A DNA stretch of 64,000 nt from Polyodon spathula (GCF_017654505.1 NC_054536.1:96329844-96393843); one strand, 5' to 3'; shown: positions 35,001-44,976, counted from the first letter of the stretch. Program-made: numbers and translations. The notes: generated by a model not told the origin, from the letters alone.

Positions 35001-36081
35001 TATGTGTACAAATGATACTCGTTTTTTTTTTTACAAGCAAACTCACCACCAAGCTGTTAGCAATGCTAAAAGCTTAACAGATTTATACTAATTATAATGG
35101 TAAACACTATTCAAACAATCATAATACAAAATAATCGTTCTCAGGTCGTTGACGCTTGTAGCCTCTCCCAGGTCAGCACCAATCTTACTGCTGATACAAA
35201 CGAGTCCTGTAAAGATTGTGAATGGATCTTATGACCTGAACACATTGTATCCCAAATCAAAATAACAATTCGATCCCTTTGTGCAGCTTCCACGTGGCGT
35301 ACCTGGGTATCCATCGGCAGTCACAGCAGCAGACAAACACCTGCTATCTTGTGAACTACTACTGTGAGAATGGTTATGAGGGCAACTAAATGTTGAATTC
35401 CCAACAAAAAAACTCTGCTGTTTTATCTGCAAGCCTGGGTAACTGACATTTGTTTCACTGTCATCATGAAGACAGATTTAAGTCTTTCTTCCACTCCACT
35501 CTATATTTTCATCATGTATTTTTTTCATAATTTCTTTCTTTATCATTATTGATTTAAATACTTTACTTTTGGCTTACTGGTGCAGTTGGTTGCTTTAATA
35601 CGTAGTCTCAGATTCTGACTGTACAACAAATATGATGTGCGACGGGAAAGTCTGGATGAGTTTAATTACACCGTTATCGGGTGTGGGGGGGTGGGTATGT
35701 TTTTAAAAATGGGTTTGTAAATTTGTCTTTTCAGCTTTTTAGCACACTGAACCATTTTCCTTCGTTCATAAAACAGAAGCCATGTGGACTATACTGTATA
35801 CATTATACAGTTAAAAAAGGTTACCAGCCCAGTCGGGCCTGTGGTGCTTCATAACTACCGGCCAAACTGCGCTCTGTACCGTTAATGTCGAACCCTGGCA
35901 TCACACAAAACTGCCTGTTAAACATACACATGCTTACATGCAGTGCATGCTTTTTAATTCTTCTTCTTCTATTTTAGATATTCTTCCAAAAAAGATTCTG
36001 GCACGTGACTACTTTAAGTTGCTTGAAGAGAAGGAGAAGGAGGATGAAGGTGACGGAGAGGAAACTGATGACAGTGATTAG
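24746..36081 (+). CDS. CHRAC1: CHRAC1, histone-fold subunit of chromatin accessibility complex
   Basis: Three exons: 24746-24898, 25492-25618 and 35978-36081 (153+127+104 nt), 127 residues, close to the human 131. Exon 1 encodes MAGSDEGGK then VSLPISRVKLIMKSSPDV, the start of the histone fold; exon 2 encodes ELFVQYLAAYSYKK and the third helix ending DTFQFLA; exon 3 gives DILPKKIL and an acidic tail ending ETDDSD. CHRAC1 (CHRAC-15) pairs with POLE3 as an H2A/H2B-like dimer that binds DNA and aids ISWI (SMARCA5/BAZ1A) nucleosome sliding in the nucleus. The start ATG has G at +4 and is the first in frame. Splice sites are GT/AG with matching phases. Intron 1 is 0.6 kb, intron 2 is 10.4 kb and filled with repeats, including an antisense LINE. 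Confidence 0.95.
26050..26093. repeat. (TTA)n microsatellite in CHRAC1 intron 2
   Basis: About 44 bp of ATT repeats. Confidence 0.9.
26452..28172. repeat. Minisatellite, 34/36-bp units, about 49 copies, in CHRAC1 intron 2
   Basis: The unit is CATTCAGATCAGTTTGTATT followed by TCTAGCTGACA(CA)ATT. Three sub-types alternate, ending GACAATT, GACACAATT or GACTCAATT. The 36-bp types keep a reading frame on the minus strand with a 12-residue period (QLEIQTDLNELS), which is an artefact. Sub-type order suggests repeated local duplication of small blocks. Confidence 0.95.
28345..29025. mobile_element. Possible remnants of a DNA transposon
   Basis: Near 28345-28420, 28470-28510 and 28955-29010 lie related stretches of the kind TATCCCAGGGATCGGGGTCC, CCTCGTTTTATCCTGGGCAT and, inverted, GGACCGCGATACCAGAATCC with CAGTATAACGAGGGGCAATA. 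Such ends resemble pogo/Tigger-like termini. No transposase is visible. Weak support. Confidence 0.35.
29099..31950 (-). CDS. LINE ORF2: endonuclease and reverse transcriptase
   Basis: An open frame that overlaps the end of ORF1 in the -1 register and runs to the stop at 29099. The conserved endonuclease starts with KCIYLNARSIRNKI (about 31860-31820), then IGVTETWL, GDFNFPQIKWEN and SDHNM, the APE-like catalytic blocks that nick the target. A linker leads to the RT domain with VIPIHKKGNKTEPGNYRPVS, GVPQGSVLGPLLF and FADDTKVGG (catalytic aspartates), and the tail VWNQLPSNVVEADTLGSFK. From the GTG at 31777 to the end it is 892 codons, but that GTG lies downstream of the first catalytic motif and cannot be the true start. 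No ATG or GTG exists between the ORF1 overlap and 31777. Translation by -1 frameshift from ORF1 is the simplest reading. Confidence 0.9.
31942..32889 (-). CDS. LINE ORF1: PHD-like finger and SGNH esterase
   Basis: 315 codons from ATG 32889 to TAG 31942-31944. The N-terminus has paired cysteines CDTC and CVKC spaced like a zinc finger of the PHD-like kind found in ORF1 of CR1 elements. A short helical segment follows (LAGMLEMELAEVRQQQDLEE). The C-terminal half is an SGNH/GDSL esterase: VGDSILRNT holds the serine block, VVVVHIGTNNIGRD the GxND-like block, and YRRDGLHLNNKG the closing D-x-x-H pair. PHD plus esterase ORF1 proteins are known for CR1-like LINEs; the esterase role in transposition is unknown. 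The ORF ends in a slippery heptamer immediately before its stop. Confidence 0.92.
   Translation of the reverse strand: MVFKPVICDTCLMWEIRENPAELNQVCVKCRTIQDLHKLAGMLEMELAEVRQQQDLEELAHPQFMEVCITPNRLKATREIEGQNSWVQVGRSREKKKLRQTQPPEIKTTNRFESLQNFDEQNQQQVNERNNIQDPIDSGDQTAKRREVMIVGDSILRNTASSICSLDPLTTTVCCLPGASVKHITENVDRLLERTGDDPVVVVHIGTNNIGRDRPKSLQNKFRELGRKLKEKTKTVVFSGILPAPCKGPYGQLEIINQNAWLKTWCTREGFTYLDHWTTFYNKDYLYRRDGLHLNNKGTSLLGEKILEQVRKHLN
31945..31951 (-). promoter_or_regulatory. Candidate -1 frameshift site, T-TTA-AAC, at ORF1/ORF2 overlap
   Basis: In the ORF1 frame the last codons read AAG CAT TTA AAC TAG. T-TTA-AAC fits the X-XXY-YYZ slippery consensus exactly, with TTA and AAC in the zero frame. 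A slip of one base back gives TTT AAA CTA GAA, which is the ORF2 frame. Purine-rich sequence follows; I see no obvious stem-loop or pseudoknot in the next 80 bases. Prediction only. Confidence 0.6.
33076..33725. other. CHRAC1 intron 2, left of the SINE body
   Basis: No gene. The stretch 33240-33600 (GTAGCAGGGCTGAGGCTGGG; ACTGGCCCAGATACAATTTT) looks repeat-derived but I cannot name it. Confidence 0.3.
33726..33990 (+). mobile_element. SINE body, 5'-truncated
   Basis: Shares GGCCAGGGTGTCCTCGGCTC and CTGGCCGGGTGCCTGCGGGC with the SINE at 7051-7345, continues with TGGTGGGCCTGCAGTGTGAA and ends in GGGAGAAAAAATTATAAAAA and a poly(A). It lacks the tRNA-like head. Confidence 0.75.
33991..35970. other. 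Remainder of CHRAC1 intron 2
   Basis: AT-rich, several A and T homopolymers, no exon or named repeat seen until the polypyrimidine tract and AG before exon 3 (35977). Confidence 0.4.
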
Positions 36082-36289
36082 GGTTTGATAGGATTATGAA
36101 ACTTGTGAAGTAACAGTGTGGATCATTTTCTTAGTAGCAGACTCCCGGCTTCTCGCAGAATCTGATGACCACTGAAGTGTATTAATTAACTATGTTATGA
36201 AGCAGGCCACCAACATTCTTTTGAGGGTGTTAAAAACCTTTGTTTGCAAGGAATGTGTGTGTTTTTTCCCTGCTAAGAGTCTGCTGTTT

Positions 36290-36470
36290 CCTCCTGTTGC
36301 ATTAGTAGTTTCATATGTTCCAGGTTTTACTATAAGCTTGATTAGCCACAGTCTACTGGTATTAAGCTCAGGTGTGTCTTATTAGACCTTTGAATGGATC
36401 AGTTAATCCAGGAATGGATCAAACTGCTATAGAGTGGGAGTCTTATTTCTATCCCTGGTGTAGATAACTT
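36290..36470 (+). repeat. Foldback-type repeat in CHRAC1 3' UTR
   Basis: Contains CAGGTTTTACTATAAGCTTG, CTCAGGTGTGTCTTATTAGA and ATCAAACTGCTATAGAGTGG before AGTCTTATTTCTATCCCTGG, the same modules as in the AGO2 intron at 60745-60935. Confidence 0.65.
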
Positions 36471-36777
36471 TTTTTTTGGGGGGGGGCCAACAATCACATG
36501 GCCATGCCACCTTGAAAACAGTGTTGCTGCAAAAAGTGAGGGGTGGATTTTTCAAACTGATCCATGATCTGTTGTGGGATGTCTGTGTTTAAATATATGC
36601 CAGACTCTTTGAACAACCTGTTTATAATATACATTGTTTCCAGTGGAATCATTCTGTGCAAAGTGTTTGTAAATTCATCTCCTTTATTATAATTTTGCAC
36701 AAGTTTAATAGCAAAAGGAACAAGTACAAAGCTGGTCATGAATGCATGCAAAATATCATTGTTGTGTTTTTTTTGTT

Positions 36778-36783
36778 AATAAA
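36778..36783 (+). terminator. Likely CHRAC1 polyadenylation signal
   Basis: AATAAA followed by a T-rich run, about 700 bp after the CHRAC1 stop and before the next transposon. No earlier canonical AATAAA was noted between 36082 and here. Confidence 0.55.
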
Positions 36784-36959
36784 CTTTTTTTTTTATATAT
36801 ATATAACCATACAATTGTACAGTTCTTTTGTGTAGTCCTTGGCTTTGACTGGCTGAATAGTAGCGACCCCTGCTGGTGGAGATTATAATATGCTCCCGAG
36901 ACTGCTGGATTACAAGGGATAGCAGTGCAGGTTGTCTTAAACATCCGAGGGGACCACAT

Positions 36960-37000
36960 CTCTCTCTCTCTCTCTCTCTCGCACACACACACACACACAC
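36960..37000. repeat. (CT)n-(CA)n microsatellite
   Basis: About 20 bp CT then about 20 bp CA. Confidence 0.9.
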
Positions 37001-37001
37001 G

Positions 37002-37536
37002 TACGTCAAAAGTTTTAGAACACCCCCATTTTTTCAGTTTTTATTGAAATTTAAGCAGTTCAAGTCCAGTCAATAACCTGAAATGGTACAAAGGTAAGCG
37101 GTAAACTGCCAGAGGTTAAGAAAAAAAGTTTAGGTTACCAAAAACTGAAAAATAACTTTGACTTTGAGCTGCGGGTTTGACAGGTCAAGTGGCAGTAAGA
37201 AAGCCATTGCTAAGATGGCAAAATAAGAAAAAGAGGCTTGCCTGGGCCATGAAGCACCACCAGTGGACTTCTGAAGACTGGAAGGTCTTATGGACCGATG
37301 AATCAAAATTTGAAATCTTCGGTTCATCAGGCAGGGTTTTTGTACGCCGTCGAGTAGGTGAAAGGATGGTTCCTCGGTGTGTGACACCAACAGTCAAACA
37401 TGGAGTAGGAAGCGTGGTGATCTGGGGCTCTTTTGCTGGATCTAGAGTCAGTGACTTGCACAGAGTGAGTGGCACCCTGAACCAAAACTGCTACCACAGC
37501 AGAAAAGTGGAGGTGTTCTAAAACTTTTGACTGGTA
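37002..37536 (+). mobile_element. Internally deleted Tc1/mariner element
   Basis: Ends read GTCAAAAGTTTTAGAACACC (left) and its inverse GGTGTTCTAAAACTTTTGAC (right). Inside, the frame reads KPLLRWQNKKKRLAWAMKHH, VLWTDESKFEIFG (first catalytic D) and VTPTVKHGVGSVVIWG, all typical of Tc1 transposases. The N-terminal DNA-binding part and the last third with the second D and the E are missing, so it is non-autonomous. It lies between the ends of CHRAC1 and the next gene. Confidence 0.9.
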
Positions 37537-37646
37537 GTTTATATCTCATTACAAGCAGAGCATGGTTTTAATTTGAGATTGACAAGCAAGTAGGAAGGCA
37601 TGCATGCAAGTAAGTTTTTTTCAGAATGTGCTGTGTATTGCTGCAG

Positions 37647-39209
37647 TCATCTTGCCAGTAACTTGATGATTCTGAGCTGCAGGGTGTGGAAAGACCCTTC
37701 CAGGCCAGCTAACTGCTTCTCCAGCAGACCTGCAAAGCGGATTCTGTCCTGTATGGATTCCTTTGTCACACTGATCTGGTCCCTTAAGCTGGGGCGGGGG
37801 GATATAAAAAAAAAAAAAAAAAGTTTAGTTTTGAACAGTATTGGTGTAGCACAAAACGCAGTACTACATGAGCGAGTCTTCAACAACAGCAACTTCTAAA
37901 ATATTGTCTCTTGTTGAAATTCCACTGTACAACTTTCAAACCAGATGCACATGAGTCAGATCAGCAAGTGAAGTGAAAAAGCTGCTGAACAAATGTGATT
38001 ATTAATATAATTATATATGTATTTATTTGGCACAAGAAGCACGCTCCAGATTTGCTCCTGGACACAGAACTGGACACTTGACAGAACTGGATGACTTCAA
38101 CCTTTGAGAATGCAGTGGTGTATTTCTTTCCACTGACTTCAGGCCCTGTTGTATAACTTGCATGCAAGCTCTCTCCATAACCTTAAATTTGCACTGTGTG
38201 TGCCAGAGTTTTTCTAACAGAGCTCCAATCTACTGCTTGTAACCAGACTACATTTCTCATGTGTTCCAACGACTGTGGGGTGCTAATGCTTTCAATACAA
38301 GTGTACCTTTGACTCAATCTGATTACACCATGTTGACCTGGCATCATCGGTGCTTGTGAATTTGTTGCACTGGCTAGTCAGGATTCTCCGGAGATCTCTG
38401 CCCTTGTGATGGTGGGCATGTTAACACCTTTGCTGGATTTCAATCAGGGTTCCAAAGGTTAGCAGCTAGTAGTGACCTGGCCCCCCCTGAACCTTACTTA
38501 GGCAACCACAGGATCTTTAGATAACACTAGCCCAGGCACACCCCCAGAACTCTGTTACATGGTACGCACAACTGAACCACACAGACATCCCATCTCATAG
38601 CGATAACAACCCTGCACCAACATCCTGTAAAATGTTTCAGCCAATCACAGTGCTGAATTTTTGTTCTTGCCTGAGTTTCCCAGCACCTACACTGTCACAT
38701 TAGTCGCATTGCAAAAGAAAGCGCTATAAACAGGTATGCTGTGCTTTGACTGGCGCTACACTGTAAGATTGTGCTGTGTCTACGGATTCAGGACAAATGC
38801 CGTCCGGGAGTCATTAAGGCCGGGACCGAGACTTGATCTTTACATATCGGGACTGTCCCGCCCAATTAGGGATGGCTGGTCCCCCCTACTGCTGAATCCT
38901 GGAAGAGCAGCAGAATTAAGATCATCTGGTAGTAGCTGCTGTTAACATTTGATGCTGCCAGCGTGTTTGCCAGAAACACACGGTTTGGTGTTTTTACCGT
39001 TTTTTACATTCCAGATCATCAGAAGAGACATCTGTGCTCTTTTTGAAGGCTTTAACCAAACGTATCTGCTCATTACTACCACTAAATAAACAGTATGATT
39101 CTATAAGCAGAACATGGTAACATGTTTGTTTCACTTCAACTGATCACACAAGCTATATGCGAGTCCACACTTAGAAAGGGACATTTTGCAAACTTTTTGC
39201 GTAACAGCG

Positions 39210-39270
<61 letters not shown>

Positions 39271-40506
39271 GCGATCCATGGGTCTGTTTTGTGTACTGTA
39301 TTTCCTCTGTGTTTGTGTACTGTTATTACCATTGTATTGTGATCCCTCCCTGTCATTGGCTGTTGTTTGTCTCTGCCCATCGGTTCTGGTGTGTGGCTGG
39401 GGACCAATGAGATATCTGTTCGCTCTGGCACCCGGTTAGCATAAATGGGCAGAGCTACGTTATAAAAGGGCGCTGTGCCGCTGCTTTGTGTTTGGGGTTT
39501 GCAAAGTGAAGATGTTACTGTGCTTGATCCTGTGGATGAGCTGCTGAATCCTGTGTGGTTGATTGAGCGTTGGAGCTGGATGCTGTAACCGAGCCGTGAC
39601 TCTAGTTTGGGTGCTCGTGAGGGCAACCAGCAGCTAGTGTCTGGAGTGGGTGCTCGGGAGAGTGTCCGCTTCATGTGTCTGGAGTGGGTGCTCGGGAGAG
39701 TGTCCGCTTCATGTGTGTGGAGTGGGAGCTCGGGAGAGTGTCCGCTTCATGTGTCTGGAGTGGGTGCTCGGGAGAGCGTCTGCTAGGCTGCATGTGTCTG
39801 GAGCGGGTGCTTGGGAGAGTGTACCAGGACAGGCAGTGAAGCAGGTAGAGCAGTGGACTCTACAGGGTGCTGACAAAGGCTTAATAAAAGGTACAGTTTC
39901 AACTGCAAAACAGCGTGCCGTCTCCTGTTCTTCTGTATCATGCGTGAAACGCTACAATATAATTACACACAAATAATTACATGTTTTTCTAATGAATTTT
40001 CTAAGCTTTTGAGCATGAGTTTGGGTCACTAACCTTCCTAGGGTCCAGTACTCTGTGATTTCCTTCCTCCGCTCCTCCAGGCTCTGGAAGACCCGCTGCA
40101 TGGTGTTTGCAGTCTCCACGATATCCAGGTGATCTGCCCGAACTCCGTGAATATCATCTTTGGCCATCTCGCTATAGGACCTGTTCCCCTCTGCCATGCC
40201 GCTGGCTGCTGAGACCTTCCTAAGAGCTGCACGGTTCTGTAGCACCATCATTCTGGACTTTTCAAAGTCTTCCGGTCCAGCCACATTCTCCCAGCAGGTA
40301 GGTGAGGATGAAGGGAGCCAGAAACGCTGGGAGCAATTAACTGACACTCCTGCAGCAACGAACGGACTGTCGGCAGGAAAGCTGTGCAGCAGCTCCGCCA
40401 GCCCCGACCCCCAGGCCCCCCACTCTGGCTCTGTGTTGGAAACACCAAACGCGCAAACCAGGTACAGGACAGTGCAAATGCCCCGAATTCTCTCCATGTG
40501 TTTCAT
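37647..40506 (-). CDS. Unrecognised small secreted helical protein
   Basis: Two coding exons, 40506-40034 and 37788-37647 (473+139 nt plus stop), giving 204 residues. The start ATG sits 6 nt after a strong acceptor (CTTTCAG at 40513-40519), in good context (CACCATGA), so a 5' UTR exon lies upstream. The N-terminus (MERIRGICTVLYLVCAFG) is a signal peptide. Two cysteines (VNCSQ, PTCWE) and two N-glycosylation sites (NCS, NRS) follow, then a long charged helix-rich part: MVLQNRAALRKVSA, TMQRVFQSLEERRKEI, SLRDQISVTKESIQDRI and LEKQLAGLEGSFHTLQLRI, predicted coiled coil or helix bundle. The donor AAG|GTTAGT and acceptor CGCCCCAG|C agree in phase. I do not recognise the family. I recall no such gene between CHRAC1 and AGO2 in mammals. 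Cytokine-like or extracellular coiled-coil roles are possible but unproven. Confidence 0.75.
38170..39200. other. Intron of the secreted-protein gene, no feature
   Basis: No exon, RNA gene or named repeat recognised. Confidence 0.35.
39211..39266. repeat. (TA)n microsatellite
   Basis: About 56 bp of pure TA, directly abutting the putative LTR. Confidence 0.95.
39266..39956 (+). mobile_element. Probable solo LTR
   Basis: Short inverted ends (GTAGCG near 39268 and CGCTAC near 39950, ending CA). Inside are a TATA box TATAAAAG at 39461-39468, about 420 bp downstream an AATAAA at 39883-39888, and a GT/T-rich end 60 bp later: the U3-R-U5 order of an LTR. No internal retroelement genes are adjacent, so it would be a solo LTR. 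The family is unknown and the 5' TG is not preserved. Confidence 0.5.
39636..39822. repeat. 38-bp tandem repeat, about five copies, inside the putative LTR
   Basis: The unit is GTGTCTGGAGTGGGTGCTCG followed by GGAGAGTGTCCGCTTCAT; the last copies are more diverged. Confidence 0.9.
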
Positions 40507-40639
40507 GGTGAGCTGAAAGATACAGCACGTTGCCAAGTTTAAAGAACAGCACAATAGTAAGAATGGTTTTCTTTTTCAAAGCACTTTTATATGGATTAAG
40601 TCAGCACACATATCCCATTGTTAAACATGTGTGCCCATA

Positions 40640-41125
40640 TCTAGGGGCATGTGGATCTGCATATCGCTGCAGGGGGTGCAGGACATGACTTCTGAGCATC
40701 TGTTCACAACGTCATGGCCCCGACTCTCTGGAACTCTCTCCCAGCTCTAGTGCGTGCAGCTCTTACAGTCGCTCGCTTCAAATCAACTCTCAAGACCCAC
40801 TTGTTCTCTCTTGCTTTCAATGCTCTTTAAGCCTGATATCTGTTATTAGCTGTTGTCTAAATTGTTTTTTCAGGTTTTTCACTCCATCGTATTCTTATGA
40901 TTCTGTATGACACACACATCCACAATGTTTAGAATTCACATCCTAGCCCTGTATTTAATGTATTTTGCCTATATTTGATGTATCATGCATTGTTTTTTAC
41001 TGTTTGTATTTAATGTACTATGCCCTGTATTTCACTGTATTTAACATATTGTTCCTCGCTATCTTGTAAAGCGCTTTGTGATGGTAGTCCACTACGAAAG
41101 GCGCTATATAAAATAAACACTGATT
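40640..41125 (+). mobile_element. L2-clade LINE 3' end
   Basis: From 40714 the frame reads MAPTLWNSLPALVRAALTVA then RFKSTLKTHLFSLAFNAL and a stop, the C-terminus of an L2-type RT protein. The 3' UTR ends with AAAGCGCTTTGTGATGGTAG and AAAGGCGCTATATAAAATAA, the typical L2 tail. It lies in the 5' UTR intron of the secreted-protein gene. Confidence 0.85.
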
Positions 41126-42060
41126 GATTTAATTAAGAACGATATGATTCTGAAAATATCACTTGCCAAAAGAAACTGGATACGTGGCAGTATGTGAAAT
41201 TCCCCATTAACGACCTAATAGCAAAATGAAATCAAAATGTTACCCATTATACATTCTATATCTTCATATTTCATTGAAACCCTGGTTTATTAAACAGACA
41301 ACTTGGCTCATGCTTCTTACACAACATTTCTGAAAAGTAAACACTGGTACGAACTACCAGAAAAACAAAAAAAAAAAACACACACACACACACACACTTC
41401 AAACCAAGCCCCTACTATATATAGAAATAATAAACACATGTTTTTCTTTTAACGAACTAGTTTGAAACGGCTTTAACCAAGTTATTATACAGTATTAATA
41501 TTCCCCAGTGTTATCCACGGCATTCCCGTTCTGCGTGGAAAAACACGAACTCTGAAACAAGGGCATGTGGAGACTATTACAATTACACAATTATTTTAGT
41601 GCAGAACATGTCAGTTACAGCAGGGCTGGATTCGCCTTTGTTTTAAGTACTTGCCAATTAGAACTTCAGTACACGTTGTTACTTCTCACACATCGTGGGG
41701 TAGTAGGTGAAGTACAATTTATGTAAGCAACGAAAACAAACAGCTAATAAAATCAAGAATTACACGATTATGATCCATGTAATAGTCTAGTAATTTGTGA
41801 GCAGTGTTTTATATATTTTTAAAAAGGCGTTTTCATGGCGGCACCGTTTTCTTCAGTTTGGAATGTCTACAATAATCTGTCAGTTTCCCAGCTACCCAAC
41901 CACACCTTTCATTAATAAAACAAAAAGCGATTGAACTTCGATTAGTGCATCCGAACAGAGTGTAACTATGGGTTTATTCTAAACAGCCAATCAAAACGAT
42001 CCGTAAGAAATAAAGCAAACTAAACAGCGAATGCATTAGTCAAGAAAGATAATACCTGGC
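41126..42060. other. Stretch without recognised gene
   Basis: AT-rich, only a short CA repeat near 41380-41398. Confidence 0.35.
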
Positions 42061-42061
42061 T

Positions 42062-42190
42062 AGGCTCTCTGCGGGTATTATTCTATCAGACTTCAGAGCT
42101 CTGCAAGTATTTGTGTATGTTGCTTCTTCCAGTGCTACCCCTAATCTTTACTGACGCCCGTCAGGTTAGATTATTTAAAAACAGATCTCG
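42062..42190 (-). other. Candidate 5' UTR exon of the secreted-protein gene
   Basis: On the minus strand GAGCCTAGCCAG|GTATTATC offers a donor that could join to the acceptor at 40513 just before the start codon. The upstream boundary and promoter are not defined. The position rests only on this donor. Confidence 0.25.
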
Positions 42191-42442
42191 TTCATTTTAC
42201 TTACTTTAACTTGGTTTCACATGTAATCGTCAGTATGCTCCTGCGTTAACAGCGGTCTGCACCAGCAGAGCTGAGCTATAGGAAAGGTTGACACTTCTGC
42301 TGAAAACAATGGTACAACAGTTAAAGGGGAGTGCATACTTTAGCAATGTATTTGCCGATAGAAAACGTTTTCTTTCCAACATACACGTTTTTGTTCATTT
42401 TAATTTCTAAATGATAGACAGACAGATAGATAGACAGATATT

Positions 42443-42465
42443 ACACACACACACACACACACACA
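42443..42465. repeat. (CA)n microsatellite
   Basis: Short CA run preceded by a GATA-like GACAGATAGATAG patch. Confidence 0.85.
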
Positions 42466-43214
42466 CAGTCACAAACAAAAGTATTGCAACATTACACTAA
42501 TTATACCATAATTCCAGGGAACAGGTTAAGCACAAGCATTTTGCGAACCTTAACTACTTTTTAACAAAAACAAAAAGCAAAATACACACTTTCCAGTAAT
42601 TTAACAGATAATCCTTATCAAAAAACAAACACACTCATTAGATTTGATGTATTTGCTCATGATAGAAGTATTGGCACCCCTGCTTTAGTATTGCATGTGA
42701 CCTCCTTTTGCTTTTAGTACAGCTTTCAGACATTTCTGATAATTCTTAACCAGTGTGCTGCATCTTGTTGGTGAAATGAGAGTCCATTCTGTCTTGCATG
42801 TTTCCTTCAGGTCAGATTGGATAAACAATGCTTGGCTCAGATCAGTCCAAAGCACTTCTATAGGACTGAGACCTGGTGATTTCAAAGGCCATTTCAAAAC
42901 TTGTATCTTCCTTTTCTTCAAGAATTCCAGAGTTGACTTAGCTGTATGCTTTGGGTCATTGTCGTGTATTCTGGCTATTGGCTTTATGAATGCAGTTTAG
43001 TTGCTGTGTAATGGTTTGCAATCAATTAATGTATTTTTTTAAGTAGATCTATAATGTAAAAGTGCCAATTTTGTTTGTTAAAACTTCTAAATTGTGTGTT
43101 GTGGTGTTTGTTATACGAAATAGAGGCCGCTGTTCATGAAATGCTTGTATTTCACATGTTTTCTTGCATGATCTTATATTAAGTGTAGTGTGGCAATACT
43201 TTTGTCTGCGACTG
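42466..43214 (-). mobile_element. Internally deleted Tc1-like element
   Basis: Left end CAGTCACAAACAAAAGTATT and right end its inverse (AATACTTTTGTCTGCGACTG). On the minus strand the frame 42921-42685 reads VLKWPLKSPGLSPIEVLW and ends LKAVLKAKGGHMQY, the transposase C-terminus including the SPxLxPIExLW block with the catalytic glutamate. The rest of the transposase is deleted. Confidence 0.88.
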
Positions 43215-43624
43215 TATATAGTGTATACAATATGTTCCCAATTACTTAATAAAAGACTTAATTGAACTAATAATGTGCTTAATTAGAGCTTTTTTGTTTT
43301 CAGCTTTTAAACAGTTGCAGATTTTAAGTAAATTGAAATTGGCAACTCTTTAGGAGCTGAGAACAATTACAAAAGTGTAATTAAACACATTGTTAGTTCA
43401 ATTAAGGGTTTTAGTAATTGAGAGCTCAGTTGGAATGAAAACCAGCAGACACAGAGGCTCCCCAGAACCAGGACTGGGAAATCCTGCCTTAGAGCAATGA
43501 AATTGAAAAAGAACTAAACAGGTGAAGAAGATTAATACCTAACATTAATTATCCTTACCTTTACCAGGAATACATCATTTAACCCTATACTGTTTTCAAG
43601 AAACACGCTGTTATTTATCTGTTA

Positions 43625-43870
43625 TTATTAATTAGTCATTTAGCTGACACAAAGCGACTTAGAGACTTGGGGGTGAACTATGCATCTCAACTGCTGCTGC
43701 AGAGTCCCTTCTAATAGGAAGGAATTGTTTTATGTCTCATCCAAAGGTTGGAGCACAAGGAGGTGAAGTGACTTGCTCAGGGTCACACACAGTAGCTGAG
43801 CCGGGATTTGAATCAGGAACCTCCTTGTATGAAGCCCTTTTCTTAACCACTGGACCAAACAGCTACAGAG
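43625..43870 (+). mobile_element. Dispersed SINE-like repeat
   Basis: Starts TTAGCTGACACAAAGCGACT and continues GTGACTTGCTCAGGGTCACA, GAGCCGGGATTTGAATCAGG, AACCTCCTTGTATGAAGCCC and ACCACTGGACC. I recognise this as a widely dispersed fish repeat; a related start lies at 63145-63245. Confidence 0.6.
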
Positions 43871-44976
43871 GAGTCAGAACCCAACATCTGGGTCTGTTTT
43901 GGGTTAAAATACAACAAACAGCAGACTTGAATATTGCCTTTCATTGCCCTACCTGCTCAAGGTTAAAACCCGGACCCCCAGTACAAGAGTTCACACACAG
44001 AACGCACACATGATATCAGTCCATTCCTTTTACGCATGTGTGGGTGATTGCACGCGATCTGATTGAGATCAGTTGATTCAGTGGGACATTGAATCCTCTC
44101 CTGATCACTGATTTTATCACCAAACTCCTCAATAATGAGATGCAAGTCATTATTTTATTACTAGCACATCTCAAAAAGCTCTGCAAATGTCTGTGATATT
44201 CTTTGAGCAATGGATGCGGAAACAGCCATCTCCTTTGTTTGGATCCGTGTTCTCTGTGATGCAGAAGCTATGTGTATTGCTCAGATACGCCCCTTTTTTT
44301 CAGCTTTATTCGTCCATTGAAAGGGTTTTCTCTGATTTTTCCGGAGAAAAAATGACTAGAAACCTGTGCTTGACATCTTTTTGATGATGTCGAATATGGT
44401 CCGACATCAGACTGGAAAGGGAAAATTGTAATGTCGGACCTGGTCCGACACAGGACCGCAAATTAAACAAGCCAGTATTGCATACCTGCTTTAACCAGGT
44501 CAAATTCCAGTCTGAATCGCCTTCATTGAGTTTCTTCCTGGCAAAACGTATTCAAACTCGGAAAGAAAGAAATTATTTCCACTATCAGAGTCACAACGCA
44601 CAGAACAGAGGGGGTTGTTTTTCACTTCACTGAAGTTTTAATTCATGCATGACTCACAGTGAGATTGAAACATCAAACCTAGAGTTCGCAGGCTAGTCCT
44701 GGCATGTGTCGGTTAGGTTGGATTGTGGTTTGGGGGCAGGATTCAAGGAGTTTGAGACCATGACATCAGCAGAGCTTGACAACAAAGTTCTTTCCAGTGT
44801 AGCATTCCAAATTCATTGCTTTATCGTCCTCAGTGCCTGTGTCAGAAACTTGACCGGGATTACTCATTACAAATCATACACCAACTGTTTTTTTTTTTTT
44901 TTTTTTTTATGCAACTAACTATAATGCATGTAAGTAAATGCCTCAACAATATGTTGTATTGGAACATAGCATACAG
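43871..44976. other. Stretch with short palindromes, no gene
   Basis: Contains GGTCCGACATC near 44398 and the palindrome GTCGGACCTGGTCCGAC near 44433-44449. Possibly transposon-derived. A T17 run lies at 44889-44909. Confidence 0.3.
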
